Source of the DNA: an uncultured Eubacterium sp.
Lineage (GTDB): Bacteria; Bacillota; Clostridia; Lachnospirales; Lachnospiraceae
Direction: 5' to 3'
NCBI GenBank assembly: GCA_904420085.1
Contig: CAJFUA010000065.1
Location: 62,001 to 126,000 of the forward strand
DNA length: 64,000 bases
Each line of letters starts with the position of its first letter. The stretch's first letter is position 1. The notes under the pieces are model-generated. The model was not told the origin of the DNA, did not search any database, and was given only the letters and a program-made list of their open reading frames with translations. Both the position numbers and the translations under genes were made by a program. Shown here piece after piece: positions 55,818 through 64,000 of the stretch.

Positions 55818-56119
55818 CACATAATACATATATATACATTGCCCTGATGGCAATAGTTACCTTATCCATCAGAATTCTGCCACTGACATTCATTCGCAGG
55901 CAAATCAAAAATCAGTTTATACAATCTTTTTTATATTACGTACCTTATGTAACCATCGCAGTGATGACTTTTCCTGCCATTCTGGATGCCACCGGTTCAC
56001 CTGTGGCCGGTGGAATTGCTTTAATTGCAGGTATCATTTTTGCGTGGTTTGGTGCAAACCTGTTTCAGGTATCTGTCATTTGCTGTCTTGTGGTCTTTCT
56101 GCTTTCTCTATTTGCTTAA
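55814..56119 (+). CDS. azlD: Branched-chain amino acid exporter, small subunit
   Basis: Small partner of AzlC, 101 residues with four hydrophobic segments. It has the typical RILPLTFIRRQIKNQFIQSFLYYVPY and GIALIAGIIFAWFGANLF. The ATG overlaps the azlC stop (ATGA), indicating coupled translation. Its last 12 bases overlap the convergent gene at 56108. Confidence 0.9.
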   Translation: MTHNTYIYIALMAIVTLSIRILPLTFIRRQIKNQFIQSFLYYVPYVTIAVMTFPAILDATGSPVAGGIALIAGIIFAWFGANLFQVSVICCLVVFLLSLFA

Positions 56120-56506
56120 CATTTTCTCATAAATCAGTCCTACCGCAAACCATATTGGCGCATAATCCCAGCGAATTACCCCTTTTACATTGTACCGGCT
56201 CCTGCTGTAATCCCATGGACATCTGTCCTTTTTCTTTAACAGACTGCCTGTGACAAACTCAGTAACATAAATCCCTGTTGTGTAAACCAATCCTCGCTCT
56301 ATGGTTTTTCTGTTATGTTTTTTCAATGTATGGCTGACCGGCCGTATCACTGCCGCCATGCCATAAATAGGAAACATCCACATAGATGTCTGCCCGATTA
56401 GTTTATAATCTTTTTTCTTAAAGCAACAGGCCGATGTAAAGAGTACTTCCATACACCAGCCTGTGATTCCACACTTTATAAAATCTTTGTTAATTACACT
56501 CTTCAT
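56108..56506 (-). CDS. CmpB-like membrane protein (putative ABC-transporter type IV)
   Basis: A 132-residue membrane protein matching the PF06541-type family. Diagnostic are GWCMEVLFTSACC, GQTSMWMFPIYGMAAVIRPV, RGLVYTTGIYVTEFVTGSLL, RCPWDYSRSRYNVKGVIRWDYAPIWFAVGL. Family members are named as ABC-transporter permeases but lack an ATPase partner here, and the real function is unclear. The start at 56506 has only a weak GGAAA site. It begins 30 bases after glyA ends, so it probably sits in the glyA transcript. Confidence 0.8.
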   Translation of the reverse strand: MKSVINKDFIKCGITGWCMEVLFTSACCFKKKDYKLIGQTSMWMFPIYGMAAVIRPVSHTLKKHNRKTIERGLVYTTGIYVTEFVTGSLLKKKDRCPWDYSRSRYNVKGVIRWDYAPIWFAVGLIYEKMLSK

Positions 56507-56535
56507 ACATGTAATTATTTCCAAAAAACTGTTTT

Positions 56536-57777
56536 CTATTCATATAACGGATACTTATCTGTCAGTCCTTTGACTTTTTCAAGAACCATCTGACAATTTC
56601 CATTCGGATCCGCTGCAATGTCCGCCATGCACTCTGCAATCACATCCATATCCGCCGTGTCAAGACCTCTTGTAGTTACTGCCGGAGTTCCGATTCTCAC
56701 ACCGCTGGTAATACCCGGCTTCTGTGGGTCATTTGGTATGGCGTTTTTATTACATGTAATGTTTGCGGCATCCAGAGCAATCTCAAATTCTTTGCCGGTA
56801 ATATTTTTGCTTCTCAAATCTACCAGCATCAGATGATTGTCCGTTCCACCGGAAACCAAATCAAATCCTCTGTCCATAAGTCCTTTCGCCAATGCCTGGG
56901 CATTCTCTGCCACATTCTTTGCATAGGTCTGAAATTCCTCTGATAAGGCCTCTTTAAAGCATACTGCCTTTGCGGCAATCACATGCATCAGCGGTCCTCC
57001 CTGAATCCCCGGGAACACGGCTTTATTTAATTTATGTTCCAAGGCAAACTCCTCACTGGATAAAATCAATCCGCCTCTCGGACCTCTTAACGTCTTGTGG
57101 GTGGTGGTTGTTGTCACATGGGCATAAGGAATCGGACTCATGTGCTGTCCGCCTGCCACAAGCCCTGCGATATGCGCCATGTCCACCATAAGATATGCAC
57201 CGACTTCGTCTGCAATTTCCCGAAACTTTTTGAAATCTATTTTTCTTGGATATGCACTGGCTCCTGCCACAATCAATTTCGGCTGATTTGCCACTGCAAT
57301 CTCTCTTACTTTCTCATAATCAATAAATCCCTGATCATCTACACCGTAGGAAACAATATTGTAATATGTACCGGACATGTTGACCGGAGAACCGTGGGTC
57401 AAATGTCCTCCTGCGTCAAGACTCATTCCCATCACTGTATCTCCCGGTTTTACCAAAGCGAAAAATACTGCCATATTGGCCTGAGCCCCCGAGTGAGGCT
57501 GAACATTTGCGTAAGTACAGCCGAATAATTCTTTTGCCCTGTCGATTGCTATCTGTTCTACCACATCCACATACTCGCAGCCGCCATAATATCTCTTACC
57601 CGGATATCCTTCCGCATATTTATTTGTAAGATGACTGCCCATTGCGGCCATGACACCTTTACTTACCAGATTCTCTGATGCAATTAATTCCAGATGGGAA
57701 CGCTGTCTGCCCATCTCATCTTCCATCGCAGCAAACACTTCCCTGTCTGCGTTTTTTACTTCATCAAACGAAAACAT
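56536..57777 (-). CDS. glyA: Serine hydroxymethyltransferase
   Basis: PLP enzyme converting serine and tetrahydrofolate to glycine and methylene-tetrahydrofolate, 413 residues. It has [51 protein letters not shown], and the PLP-Lys motif [30 protein letters not shown] precedes the ATG. It shares a metabolic branch with serA-serC about 10 kb away. Confidence 0.97.
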   Translation of the reverse strand: MFSFDEVKNADREVFAAMEDEMGRQRSHLELIASENLVSKGVMAAMGSHLTNKYAEGYPGKRYYGGCEYVDVVEQIAIDRAKELFGCTYANVQPHSGAQANMAVFFALVKPGDTVMGMSLDAGGHLTHGSPVNMSGTYYNIVSYGVDDQGFIDYEKVREIAVANQPKLIVAGASAYPRKIDFKKFREIADEVGAYLMVDMAHIAGLVAGGQHMSPIPYAHVTTTTTHKTLRGPRGGLILSSEEFALEHKLNKAVFPGIQGGPLMHVIAAKAVCFKEALSEEFQTYAKNVAENAQALAKGLMDRGFDLVSGGTDNHLMLVDLRSKNITGKEFEIALDAANITCNKNAIPNDPQKPGITSGVRIGTPAVTTRGLDTADMDVIAECMADIAADPNGNCQMVLEKVKGLTDKYPLYE

Positions 57778-57799
57778 CTCAATACCTCCTCATGTATGT

Positions 57800-57830
57800 A
57801 CTGCACTGTAAAAATCCCAGTGCAGTTTTT
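57800..57830. repeat. Hairpin in the glyA leader
   Basis: A perfect 9-bp repeat ACTGCACTG / CAGTGCAGT (57800-57808, 57818-57826) with a 9-base loop lies about 20 bases upstream of the glyA start. The T run follows on the plus strand, where no gene ends. In the glyA transcript it would be a stem just ahead of the ribosome site. Its role is unknown. Confidence 0.5.
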
Positions 57831-57915
57831 AGTTCTATACTACTTTACCACAATACAGTATTTTTTTAAATCTCTTTTTCCTTTTTCGTCAATTTTCTTT
57901 GTGATTATGGACGAA

Positions 57916-58908
57916 TTAATACTCCATCTCTTCGTCATCATATTCCATATTTTTGCATTCGCAAGGTTTTTCCTTCTTATCTTCCGGTTTTTTATGCTCC
58001 TTCTCTTTGTCACAACATTTGTTTTTCACCGGGATGGTGCAGCTTTCCCGCTCACATTTCGTCTCTTTTTTTAATTTTTCTTCACATTTCGGCTCTTCCA
58101 GCTCCAACGGTTTGATTTCTCTTGAGAGCAGTCCGTTTTCCACAAATCTTCTGCACACTCTCTCATTCTCGTCCTCCGTATCGGCTTTCGGCGGCACGGT
58201 TTTTCCTTTATGGTCAATTTTGTACGCTTCGAAGTATACGGTTCTTAAAATCAGGGACAGCCCTGCAGAGAAAGTACCTTCACAGGAATCGAAATTCATC
58301 GCCTTTCCCACACCGGTCAGGTTAATACCGTTTCTTACTTCTGTCTTTCCTTCTGCCATGCTGACAACATTGATCAGTTTTTTACAACCGTCATGTCTGG
58401 TGGCAACACCGTAAGGAGTATACAGTTCCAGCGTAATACAGGACGGATTTGTCTTTTCATCTTTGCATTTATAATCCGGGCTGTATTTATCTGACGGTAA
58501 ATAGTTGACCGTGATAATTGTGGAATCCAAAAATTTATCACAGTCATCATAAAGTTTCACATCATAGGTCACACAGATATTTGTCAGCTTCACCTTACTG
58601 CAGTTTGGTTTACAGGTAGCTGTCACTTTTGTTTCCGAGTGATGCATGTTCTGCGGTTTGCATTCCCCCATTTCTCCTTTGCATCCATGCTTCTTTGACA
58701 GTGATATATCAATGACATCTGCCCGAATGGTTTCCACGGTAGGATTATCTTCCAACACTGAAATAGGAATTTTGACAGTACGGCACACATTGACCCCTAT
58801 CTCATCATAAATTACCGGAGCATACACAGACAGCAGTTCCGGTCTTCCACAGATTTCCTTATTGCATACATCAATTTTTCTGCAACATTTTTTACAATTC
58901 TTTGACAT
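57916..58908 (-). CDS. Cys-rich protein, probable spore coat/outer-layer component
   Basis: A 330-residue soluble protein with no signal peptide. Cysteines occur throughout but cluster at the N-terminus (KNCKKCCRKIDVCNKEICG) and in a Lys/Glu/Cys-rich tail (KCERESC, KNKCCDKEK, CECKN, ending MEYDDEEMEY). The middle (about 25-235) looks beta-rich and repetitive in layout (VYAPVIYDEIGV, VTYDVKLYDDC). I recognise no named family. The sporulation link rests on a sigma-K-like promoter identical in spacing to that of dpaA, plus the Cys/Lys/Tyr composition typical of cross-linked coat proteins. AAAGGAG precedes the start. Confidence 0.7.
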   Translation of the reverse strand: MSKNCKKCCRKIDVCNKEICGRPELLSVYAPVIYDEIGVNVCRTVKIPISVLEDNPTVETIRADVIDISLSKKHGCKGEMGECKPQNMHHSETKVTATCKPNCSKVKLTNICVTYDVKLYDDCDKFLDSTIITVNYLPSDKYSPDYKCKDEKTNPSCITLELYTPYGVATRHDGCKKLINVVSMAEGKTEVRNGINLTGVGKAMNFDSCEGTFSAGLSLILRTVYFEAYKIDHKGKTVPPKADTEDENERVCRRFVENGLLSREIKPLELEEPKCEEKLKKETKCERESCTIPVKNKCCDKEKEHKKPEDKKEKPCECKNMEYDDEEMEY

Positions 58909-58934
58909 CTTATTTCTCCTTTCGTTCTGTACTA

Positions 58935-58961
58935 TATAATATGTGGTGGAAATATTTTTGT
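58935..58961 (-). promoter_or_regulatory. Sigma-K-like promoter of the Cys-rich gene
   Basis: On the minus strand AC (58960-58961), 16 bases, then CATATTATA (58935-58943) fits AC-N16/17-CATANNNTA. The spacing equals that of the dpaA promoter. No good sigma-A promoter is seen in the same place. Confidence 0.6.
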
Positions 58962-59064
58962 TCTATTTTCCCAACCTGGTTCATATATATTAATTAGTAC
59001 GATTGAGAGGTTAATCCATACCAAAAAGGTAATTTCTTATATAAGTTTAAAAAGGAGAAATATT

Positions 59065-59823
59065 ATGTATAAAATATTAGCATTTGAAAACGGACAACCA
59101 ATTATTTTATTTTTAGACAGTCAGAAAGTATATATGTACACAGCCAACGGCGGACGGATTTTTTCCAAAGGTCTGCTGTTCAATGATGTAAAAAAAGATT
59201 TTGATGTTTTTTCCTGCAAAGAAAAATATGTCTATTACATATCCACCGACAACAAAATCAAACTGGCCGTGTTAAACAGAGACCGTTTCACGGAATTTCT
59301 TTCCATTCCCATGGAGGACAAGGAACACAATGTGGAAATTGTCAATGTATCTCCGCTCATGTGTCAGAACGAGCTGTATATATTTTATTGCAATCACAAT
59401 CAAAATGACGGCAAGTATGAAATATATTATATCCTGTCCTCCTCGCCGAACCGAAGCTGTCTGATTGAGCGAAATATTGATACTAACAAAGGATTTGATG
59501 TATTTCAGGCAAATGACAAAATCGGACTTGTCTTAAATTCCAATCATTATTACCTGAGTAAAGATAAACAGCTAATTCATATCAATGGCGCCCCAAATGC
59601 GTCACCGGAAATTAGCGCCATGGAAAAAAATATAGCAGAATTAAAATCCTCTCTGTCCGATAAAAGTAATCAGTTAATAGAGATACAGAAACAACTCTAT
59701 GATAAAAATAACGAAATTTCCAATCTGAAAGCCACCCAGAAACATATTACGGAACAATATAACGAGTTGGCGGAATATGCGGGAAAATTGCAGGAAGAAC
59801 TGCGGAAAATGAGATATATGTAG
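59065..59823 (+). CDS. Protein with beta-rich N-terminal domain and C-terminal coiled coil
   Basis: A 252-residue protein of unknown function. Residues about 1-180 are rich in beta-type alternation with repeated Tyr/Phe-ending strands (YKILAFENGQPIILF, YVYYISTDNKIKLAVL, ELYIFYCNHN), suggesting a small propeller-like domain. Residues about 187-250 form a coiled coil with clear heptads (MEKNIAELKSSLSDKSNQLIEIQKQL and following). No signal or membrane span. AAAAAGGAG precedes the start. It is divergent from the Cys-rich gene and could share spore-related expression, but its own promoter is not clear. Confidence 0.7.
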   Translation: MYKILAFENGQPIILFLDSQKVYMYTANGGRIFSKGLLFNDVKKDFDVFSCKEKYVYYISTDNKIKLAVLNRDRFTEFLSIPMEDKEHNVEIVNVSPLMCQNELYIFYCNHNQNDGKYEIYYILSSSPNRSCLIERNIDTNKGFDVFQANDKIGLVLNSNHYYLSKDKQLIHINGAPNASPEISAMEKNIAELKSSLSDKSNQLIEIQKQLYDKNNEISNLKATQKHITEQYNELAEYAGKLQEELRKMRYM

Positions 59824-59842
59824 GAGGGATATCCCTTCTACA
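59819..59842. repeat. 24-bp near-perfect palindrome spanning both convergent stop codons
   Basis: TGTAGGAGGGATATCCCTTCTACA has one mismatched pair and contains the TAG stops of both neighbouring genes. It is probably a compact shared terminator stem, though T runs are lacking. Confidence 0.5.
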
Positions 59843-60680
59843 ATATATCTGCCACTTCCGTGATGGACACATAGGCTCTCGGATCTGTCCGATGTACAAT
59901 CTCTTTCAGTTTTCCCACCTGAAATCTGTTCACCACAAAATATATCATTGTTTTGGCTGTATCGGAATAATATCCGTGGGCATCCAAAGTCGTAACTCCG
60001 TTTTCAAACTCTTCTGAAATCTGTTTGCAGATTTCCTCCGGCTTTTCTGTGATAATCATGGCCGATTTTGCCCGGTCAAAACCTTCAATAATATAATCGA
60101 TGGTTTTCAGCGCCGCCGCATAGGTTACCATGGAATACAGCGCAAGAATCCAGCTTTGCATAATGATTCCACAGATAATATATAAAACCACATTGTAAAT
60201 CATAACAAATGTTCCGACGGTAATTCCCAGTTTTTTTGCAAAAATAATTGCCAGAACTTCTATTCCATCCATTGCTCCCCCAAATCTTATTGCCAGTCCG
60301 CTTCCCGTGCCGGAAACGATTCCTCCGAAGATGGCACAAAGAAATAAATCACTTCCCGCCAATGGTGACATGATGCTCACATCGATGGGAAGAATATCTG
60401 TAATCAGCCATGCAAAAAAGGAGTAAACCAATACCGTGTAGATGGCGCTGATGGTAAATTCTTTTCCCTGTTTTTTTAATCCATACAGAAACATTGGTAC
60501 ATTCAAAATAATCAAAAATACTGACAGTGAAAGCCATGGTGGTGTAATCTGTGCCAATATCATGGATGTTCCTGAAATGCCGCTGTCGTAAAGTTCTACC
60601 GGCGTCAAAAAGATGGTTACCCCCAATGCGTTAATGATTCCTGCTATGGTCAGTGCTATAAAATGATAATATTTTTTCAT
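59838..60680 (-). CDS. YitT family membrane protein (DUF161 + DUF2179)
   Basis: A 280-residue protein with about five to six membrane helices in the N-terminal two thirds. It includes the family block NALGVTIFLTPVELYDSGISGTSMIL and the second-half repeat GGIVSGTGSGLAIRFGGAMDGIEVLAI. A cytoplasmic DUF2179 domain (about 200-280, KSAMIITEKPEEICKQISEEF and DAHGYYSDTAKTMIYFVVNR) follows. The family's transported substrate is not established. The start at 60680 follows AAAGGAGAACAG. It lies near, but apart from, the hisS-aspS operon. Confidence 0.88.
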   Translation of the reverse strand: MKKYYHFIALTIAGIINALGVTIFLTPVELYDSGISGTSMILAQITPPWLSLSVFLIILNVPMFLYGLKKQGKEFTISAIYTVLVYSFFAWLITDILPIDVSIMSPLAGSDLFLCAIFGGIVSGTGSGLAIRFGGAMDGIEVLAIIFAKKLGITVGTFVMIYNVVLYIICGIIMQSWILALYSMVTYAAALKTIDYIIEGFDRAKSAMIITEKPEEICKQISEEFENGVTTLDAHGYYSDTAKTMIYFVVNRFQVGKLKEIVHRTDPRAYVSITEVADIL

Positions 60681-60747
60681 TTTTCTGTTCTCCTTTCGCT
60701 GTAAATTTTTCATCCAGCACAAAACAGTAAGCCGGACGTATATGATA

Positions 60748-60787
60748 AAAGGACAATGAAATCACACATTCGACTTCATTGTCCTTT
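60748..60787 (-). terminator. Terminator of hisS-aspS
   Basis: Perfect 13-bp stem AAAGGACAATGAA / TTCATTGTCCTTT (60748-60760, 60775-60787), 14-base loop, 15 bases past the aspS stop on the minus strand, followed by a short T run. Confidence 0.8.
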
Positions 60788-60801
60788 GTTCGTTAATACT
60801 G

Positions 60802-62574
60802 TTATTTAATTCCAATGGATAATTCATCCAACTGTTTTTTATCCACCGGTGAAGGTGCCGATGTCAGCAGACAGGAGGCATCTTTTACCTTAGGAAATGC
60901 AATGACTTCACGAATATTATCTTCACCTGCCATATGCATTACCAGTCTGTCCAGTCCATATGCCAGTCCTGCGTGAGGGGGAACACCGTATTTGAAAGCC
61001 TCCAGCAGGAATCCGAACTGTTCATAAGCCTGTTCCTGTGTAAATCCAAGGGCTTCAAACATTTTCTCCTGAATATCTGCCTGATGGATTCTCACGCTTC
61101 CACCGCCTAGTTCCGTACCGTTTAATACGATATCATAAGCCTTGGCATGTACTTTTCCCAAATCAGTGTCCAGATACGGAATATCTTCTTCCATCGGCAT
61201 GGTAAACGGATGATGCATGGCAATGTAACGCTCCTGTTCATCGGACCATTCAAACTGTGGGAATTCTACCACCCACAGGAAATTCCATTGATTATCATCT
61301 ATTAACTCCAATGTCTCTGCCAGTTCCAGACGAAGGGCTCCCAGTACATTCCAGACAATTTTATTTCTGTCAGCAGCAAACAGCAGCAAATCTCCCGGCT
61401 GTCCGTCCATTGCCTTTACCAGATGTTCCAGTTCTTCCTCTGTCATAAACTTGGCAAAAGATGATTTATATGTGCCATCCTCATTGATACAAAGATACGC
61501 CAGCCCCTTTGCACCATTTCCTTTGGCAGATTCCACCAGTTTGTCAATCTTCTTTCTTGGCATTGCTCCCTGTCCTTTTACGTTGATTCCACGGACAGTT
61601 CCACCATTTTCAATGGCTCCGGTAAATACACCGAATCCACAGTCCTTTACCACCTCTGTCACATTGACCAGTTCCATGCCAAATCTTGTATCCGGTTTAT
61701 CGGAACCATATTTGTCCATGGCTTCCTGCCATGTCATTCTAGGCATTGGAAGGGGAATGTCCACATTCAGGATTTCCTTGAACATTGCCTGAATCATTCT
61801 CTCATTGACGTCAATGACATCATCAATATCTACAAAGGACAATTCCATATCCACCTGTGTAAATTCCGGCTGTCTGTCTGCCCGCAGGTCCTCGTCTCTG
61901 TAACATCTGGCAATCTGAATATATCTGTCATATCCCGAACACATCAATAACTGCTTAAACAGCTGTGGAGACTGGGGAAGGGCATAAAACTCTCCCGGAT
62001 GCACACGGCTTGGTACCAGGTAATCTCTGGCGCCTTCCGGTGTAGACTTACAAAGAGTCGGTGTCTCAATCTCAATAAATCCTTCCTCCGACATAAATTT
62101 TCGGATAAAGGTGGTCACATCACTGCGCAGTTTTAAATTTTTCTGCAAAGTAGGACGTCTCAAATCCAGATAACGGTACTGAAGCCTTAGCTCCTCTCTG
62201 GTATTTACGTCGTCTTCCACCGGAAACGGAGGCGTCTCTGACTCTGACAGTATTGTTAAACGGTCTACCGTCACTTCAATATCGCCGGTAGCAAGTTCTT
62301 CGTTGACTGCTCCGTCACGCTTTCTGACTTTTCCCTCTGCGGCAATCACATATTCACTTCTTAAATCTTTCGCCTTTTCAAAAACCTGTCCGTCATTTTC
62401 ATCAAAAACCAACTGTAAAATACCACTTCTGTCTCTCAAATCAATAAAAATCAGACTTCCAAGATTTCTTCTCTTCTGAACCCATCCCATCACGGTAACA
62501 GATTCACCTATATTTTTATTGCTGACTTCCGTACATCTGTGACTTCTGTGAAGTCCCTGCATTGACTCTGCCAT
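60802..62574 (-). CDS. aspS: Aspartyl-tRNA synthetase
   Basis: Class II synthetase, 590 residues. It has an N-terminal OB-fold anticodon-binding domain (VMGWVQKRRNLGSLIFIDLRDRSG), motif 1 and motif 2 (FKQLLMCSGYDRYIQIARCYRDEDLRADRQPEFTQVD), a GAD insertion domain, and motif 3 (GLAYGLDRLVMHMAG). The bacterial length with GAD insertion fits. Whether it is discriminating or not for tRNA-Asn was not resolved. It is 21 bp downstream of hisS. Confidence 0.97.
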   Translation of the reverse strand: MAESMQGLHRSHRCTEVSNKNIGESVTVMGWVQKRRNLGSLIFIDLRDRSGILQLVFDENDGQVFEKAKDLRSEYVIAAEGKVRKRDGAVNEELATGDIEVTVDRLTILSESETPPFPVEDDVNTREELRLQYRYLDLRRPTLQKNLKLRSDVTTFIRKFMSEEGFIEIETPTLCKSTPEGARDYLVPSRVHPGEFYALPQSPQLFKQLLMCSGYDRYIQIARCYRDEDLRADRQPEFTQVDMELSFVDIDDVIDVNERMIQAMFKEILNVDIPLPMPRMTWQEAMDKYGSDKPDTRFGMELVNVTEVVKDCGFGVFTGAIENGGTVRGINVKGQGAMPRKKIDKLVESAKGNGAKGLAYLCINEDGTYKSSFAKFMTEEELEHLVKAMDGQPGDLLLFAADRNKIVWNVLGALRLELAETLELIDDNQWNFLWVVEFPQFEWSDEQERYIAMHHPFTMPMEEDIPYLDTDLGKVHAKAYDIVLNGTELGGGSVRIHQADIQEKMFEALGFTQEQAYEQFGFLLEAFKYGVPPHAGLAYGLDRLVMHMAGEDNIREVIAFPKVKDASCLLTSAPSPVDKKQLDELSIGIK

Positions 62575-62595
62575 ATCTGTCTTCCTCCCATTCTG

Positions 62596-63855
62596 TTATT
62601 TTAAAGGATTCTTATAAAACTCTTTAAAATTCTCATATCCTTGTGCCTGCAGCTGCTCTTTTTGGAATTTTTTATTTTTATTCATTCTGGTTACCAATAC
62701 CTGCATTCCGGATTTTCTCTCTTCCTGTGCCTGCGCAATGACTTCGCAAAGTTTCTCACCTTTTACGCCTTTTTCAATCAGATAAACAACTTTATCGTAA
62801 TCTTCCGGAATCCGGAATCCCTGCTCCAGCAACAGAAGGACAATTCTCTCAAATCCGATGGAAAATCCACATGCCGGCACATCATGTCCGGTAAATTTGC
62901 CTACCATCTTGTCGTAACGTCCGCCGCCGCCGCAGCTTCCGCCAAACTCCGGTATGGCTATCTCGAAAATGGTGCCTGTATAGTAAGACATTCCTCTGAC
63001 CAGTGTAGGGTCAAAGACAATCTCAAAATCTGAGGATTTTGTGGCTTTCACACTTTCTATAATTTCGTCCATCCACTGTTTGACATCCTCGCTCATATAA
63101 TTGCCCAACTGTTCAGCAAGATAGGCAATAGGATTTTCCTGCTTTTCAATCTCTGCAAACAGTTGCATATATTTTTCAACAGACTCCGGTGCAAAACCAT
63201 ATTGTATCAGTTCTTCCTTTACACCGTCCGGTCCGATTTTGTCCATCTTGTCAAGAATAATAAAGACACTGTCATAGCTTTCTTCCGGAAAACCGCTGTA
63301 GGCAGCCATCGCCTTTAATATTCTTCTCTCATTAATTCTAATCTGGAAATTCTTAAATCCCAGTTTCCCCAGTGTGGTAGTTGTGGCAAGAATCAGTTCG
63401 ATTTCTGCCAGATTGCTTGGATCTCCCAAGATATCAATATCACACTGCATAAACTGGCGGTATCTTCCTCTCTGAGGTCTGTCCGCTCTCCACACATTTC
63501 CCATCTGAAGCGCCTTAAAAGGAGACGGCAGACTGTTGGCATTTTTTGAATAATACCGGACCAGAGGAACCGTCAGATCATACCGTAAACCGTTATCTAC
63601 CACATCCATCTCTTCCTGCGCCTCTTCAAGATTCAATTTTTCTCCTCTTTTTAAAATCTTAAAGATTAATTTTTCATTTTCTCCTCCCTGTTTATTGGTC
63701 AGGTTGGAAATATTTTCCACGCAAGGGGTCTCAATCTGGGTAAACCCAAAGGCATGATAAGTTTCCTTAATTATATTTTGTACATAATTTCTGATTTTCA
63801 TCTCCTCCGGAAGAATATCTTTCATTCCGGTTACCGGTTTTTTATTCAAAGCCAT
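62596..63855 (-). CDS. hisS: Histidyl-tRNA synthetase
   Basis: Class II synthetase, 419 residues. It has the N-terminal PVTGMKDILPEEM, motif 2 LQMGNVWRADRPQRGRYRQFMQCDIDI, the histidine-binding GMSYYTGTIFEIAIPEFGGSCGGGGRYD, and a C-terminal anticodon domain. Its lower-scoring C-terminal part (QVLVTRMNKNKKFQKEQ) is somewhat shorter than in E. coli. It starts the hisS-aspS operon with GGAGCAAAAAG before the ATG. Confidence 0.97.
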   Translation of the reverse strand: MALNKKPVTGMKDILPEEMKIRNYVQNIIKETYHAFGFTQIETPCVENISNLTNKQGGENEKLIFKILKRGEKLNLEEAQEEMDVVDNGLRYDLTVPLVRYYSKNANSLPSPFKALQMGNVWRADRPQRGRYRQFMQCDIDILGDPSNLAEIELILATTTTLGKLGFKNFQIRINERRILKAMAAYSGFPEESYDSVFIILDKMDKIGPDGVKEELIQYGFAPESVEKYMQLFAEIEKQENPIAYLAEQLGNYMSEDVKQWMDEIIESVKATKSSDFEIVFDPTLVRGMSYYTGTIFEIAIPEFGGSCGGGGRYDKMVGKFTGHDVPACGFSIGFERIVLLLLEQGFRIPEDYDKVVYLIEKGVKGEKLCEVIAQAQEERKSGMQVLVTRMNKNKKFQKEQLQAQGYENFKEFYKNPLK

Positions 63856-63888
63856 CTTTTTGCTCCTTTTTTGGTTTCTAATTTACAT

Positions 63889-63917
63889 ATTCTACTATTA
63901 AATAAAAAATAAAACAA
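63889..63917 (-). promoter_or_regulatory. Sigma-A promoter of hisS-aspS
   Basis: TTGTTT (63912-63917) and TAGAAT (63889-63894) on the minus strand with an exact 17-bp spacer. No T-box leader is present in the roughly 30-base leader. Confidence 0.65.
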
Positions 63918-63950
63918 GACTTTGACTGGAAAGATTGTTCTCTTTATTAC

Positions 63951-64000
63951 TTAAAATACCTGTTTTCTTTCAATCATCTCATCAATTCTGTCAATATACT
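63951..64000 (-). CDS. C-terminal end of an unidentified protein, cut by window edge
   Basis: The minus strand at the right edge reads YIDRIDEMIERKQVF and a TAA stop (63951-63953) about 95 bases upstream of hisS. In many Lachnospiraceae the gene before hisS is the radical-SAM coproporphyrinogen dehydrogenase hemZ, and the tail would fit. Fifteen residues are too few to decide. Confidence 0.4.
   Translation of the reverse strand, partial: YIDRIDEMIERKQVF

Overview
The window looks like a chromosomal stretch of an endospore-forming, low-GC Firmicute of the Lachnospiraceae/Clostridia type. The evidence is AT-rich DNA, strong Shine-Dalgarno sites, sigma-A promoters with 17-bp spacers, a dipicolinate synthase operon, two sites shaped like sigma-K promoters, CIRCE operators and secreted proteins with Lachnospiraceae-style basic repeat tails. 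The genus cannot be fixed from the sequence alone. There is no prophage, insertion sequence or CRISPR array. Most of the window is core metabolism, with small accessory or decaying patches.

Layout. 1-4.3 kb: recG-ddl-murF (murF cut by the window edge), reading left. 4.5-7.2 kb: a secreted beta-helix protein with a very basic tail. 7.2-7.65 kb: a gene-free stretch with two terminators and a promoter. 7.65-9.7 kb: groES-groEL under a CIRCE operator. 9.7-14.5 kb: an OGG1-type DNA glycosylase, an amphipathic/acidic small protein, glnS, a secreted 3D-domain protein and a small unknown. 14.5-18.9 kb: a large secreted GH81 endo-beta-1,3-glucanase. 19.1-22.4 kb: the sporulation operon dpaA-dpaB-asnB behind a sigma-K-like promoter. 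22.4-27.1 kb: the most accessory-looking part. It holds a nucleotidyltransferase with a truncated HEPN-like partner, a ribosome-protection-type GTPase fused to a YacP/Rae1-like NYN nuclease, an HD protein, ogt, and remnants of alkA and an AraC-type regulator. 27.2-31.3 kb: the GGGtGRT/NifU-like pair, asd, two small membrane proteins and tRNA-Thr(CGT). 31.4-34.1 kb: a gene that looks leaderless and htpG with an upstream CIRCE. 34.1-40.7 kb: a beta-CASP-like MBL protein, iorA-iorB-paaK and a Dus enzyme. 40.9-52.1 kb: argH, proA, mscS, serC-serA and leuB-ilvD-ilvB. 52.3-57.8 kb: tgt-yajC, aroC, azlCD, a CmpB-like membrane protein and glyA. 57.9-64 kb: a Cys-rich probable spore-coat protein behind the second sigma-K-like promoter, a coiled-coil protein, a YitT protein, hisS-aspS and the tail of one more gene.

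How the genes work together. Amino-acid supply dominates: serine/glycine (serC, serA, glyA), branched-chain (leuB, ilvD, ilvB, with azlCD export), aspartate semialdehyde (asd), arginine (argH), proline (proA), chorismate (aroC) and oxidative use of aromatic 2-oxoacids (iorAB-paaK). Sporulation appears at two separate sites sharing an AC-N16-CATANNNTA element. HrcA/CIRCE control is visible for both groESL and htpG.

The observations most worth following are the GTPase-NYN nuclease fusion, the predicted sigma-K Cys-rich gene, the deletion scar in the alkylation-repair cluster, the GGGtGRT/Fe-S scaffold pair, and the apparently leaderless gene at 31.4 kb.
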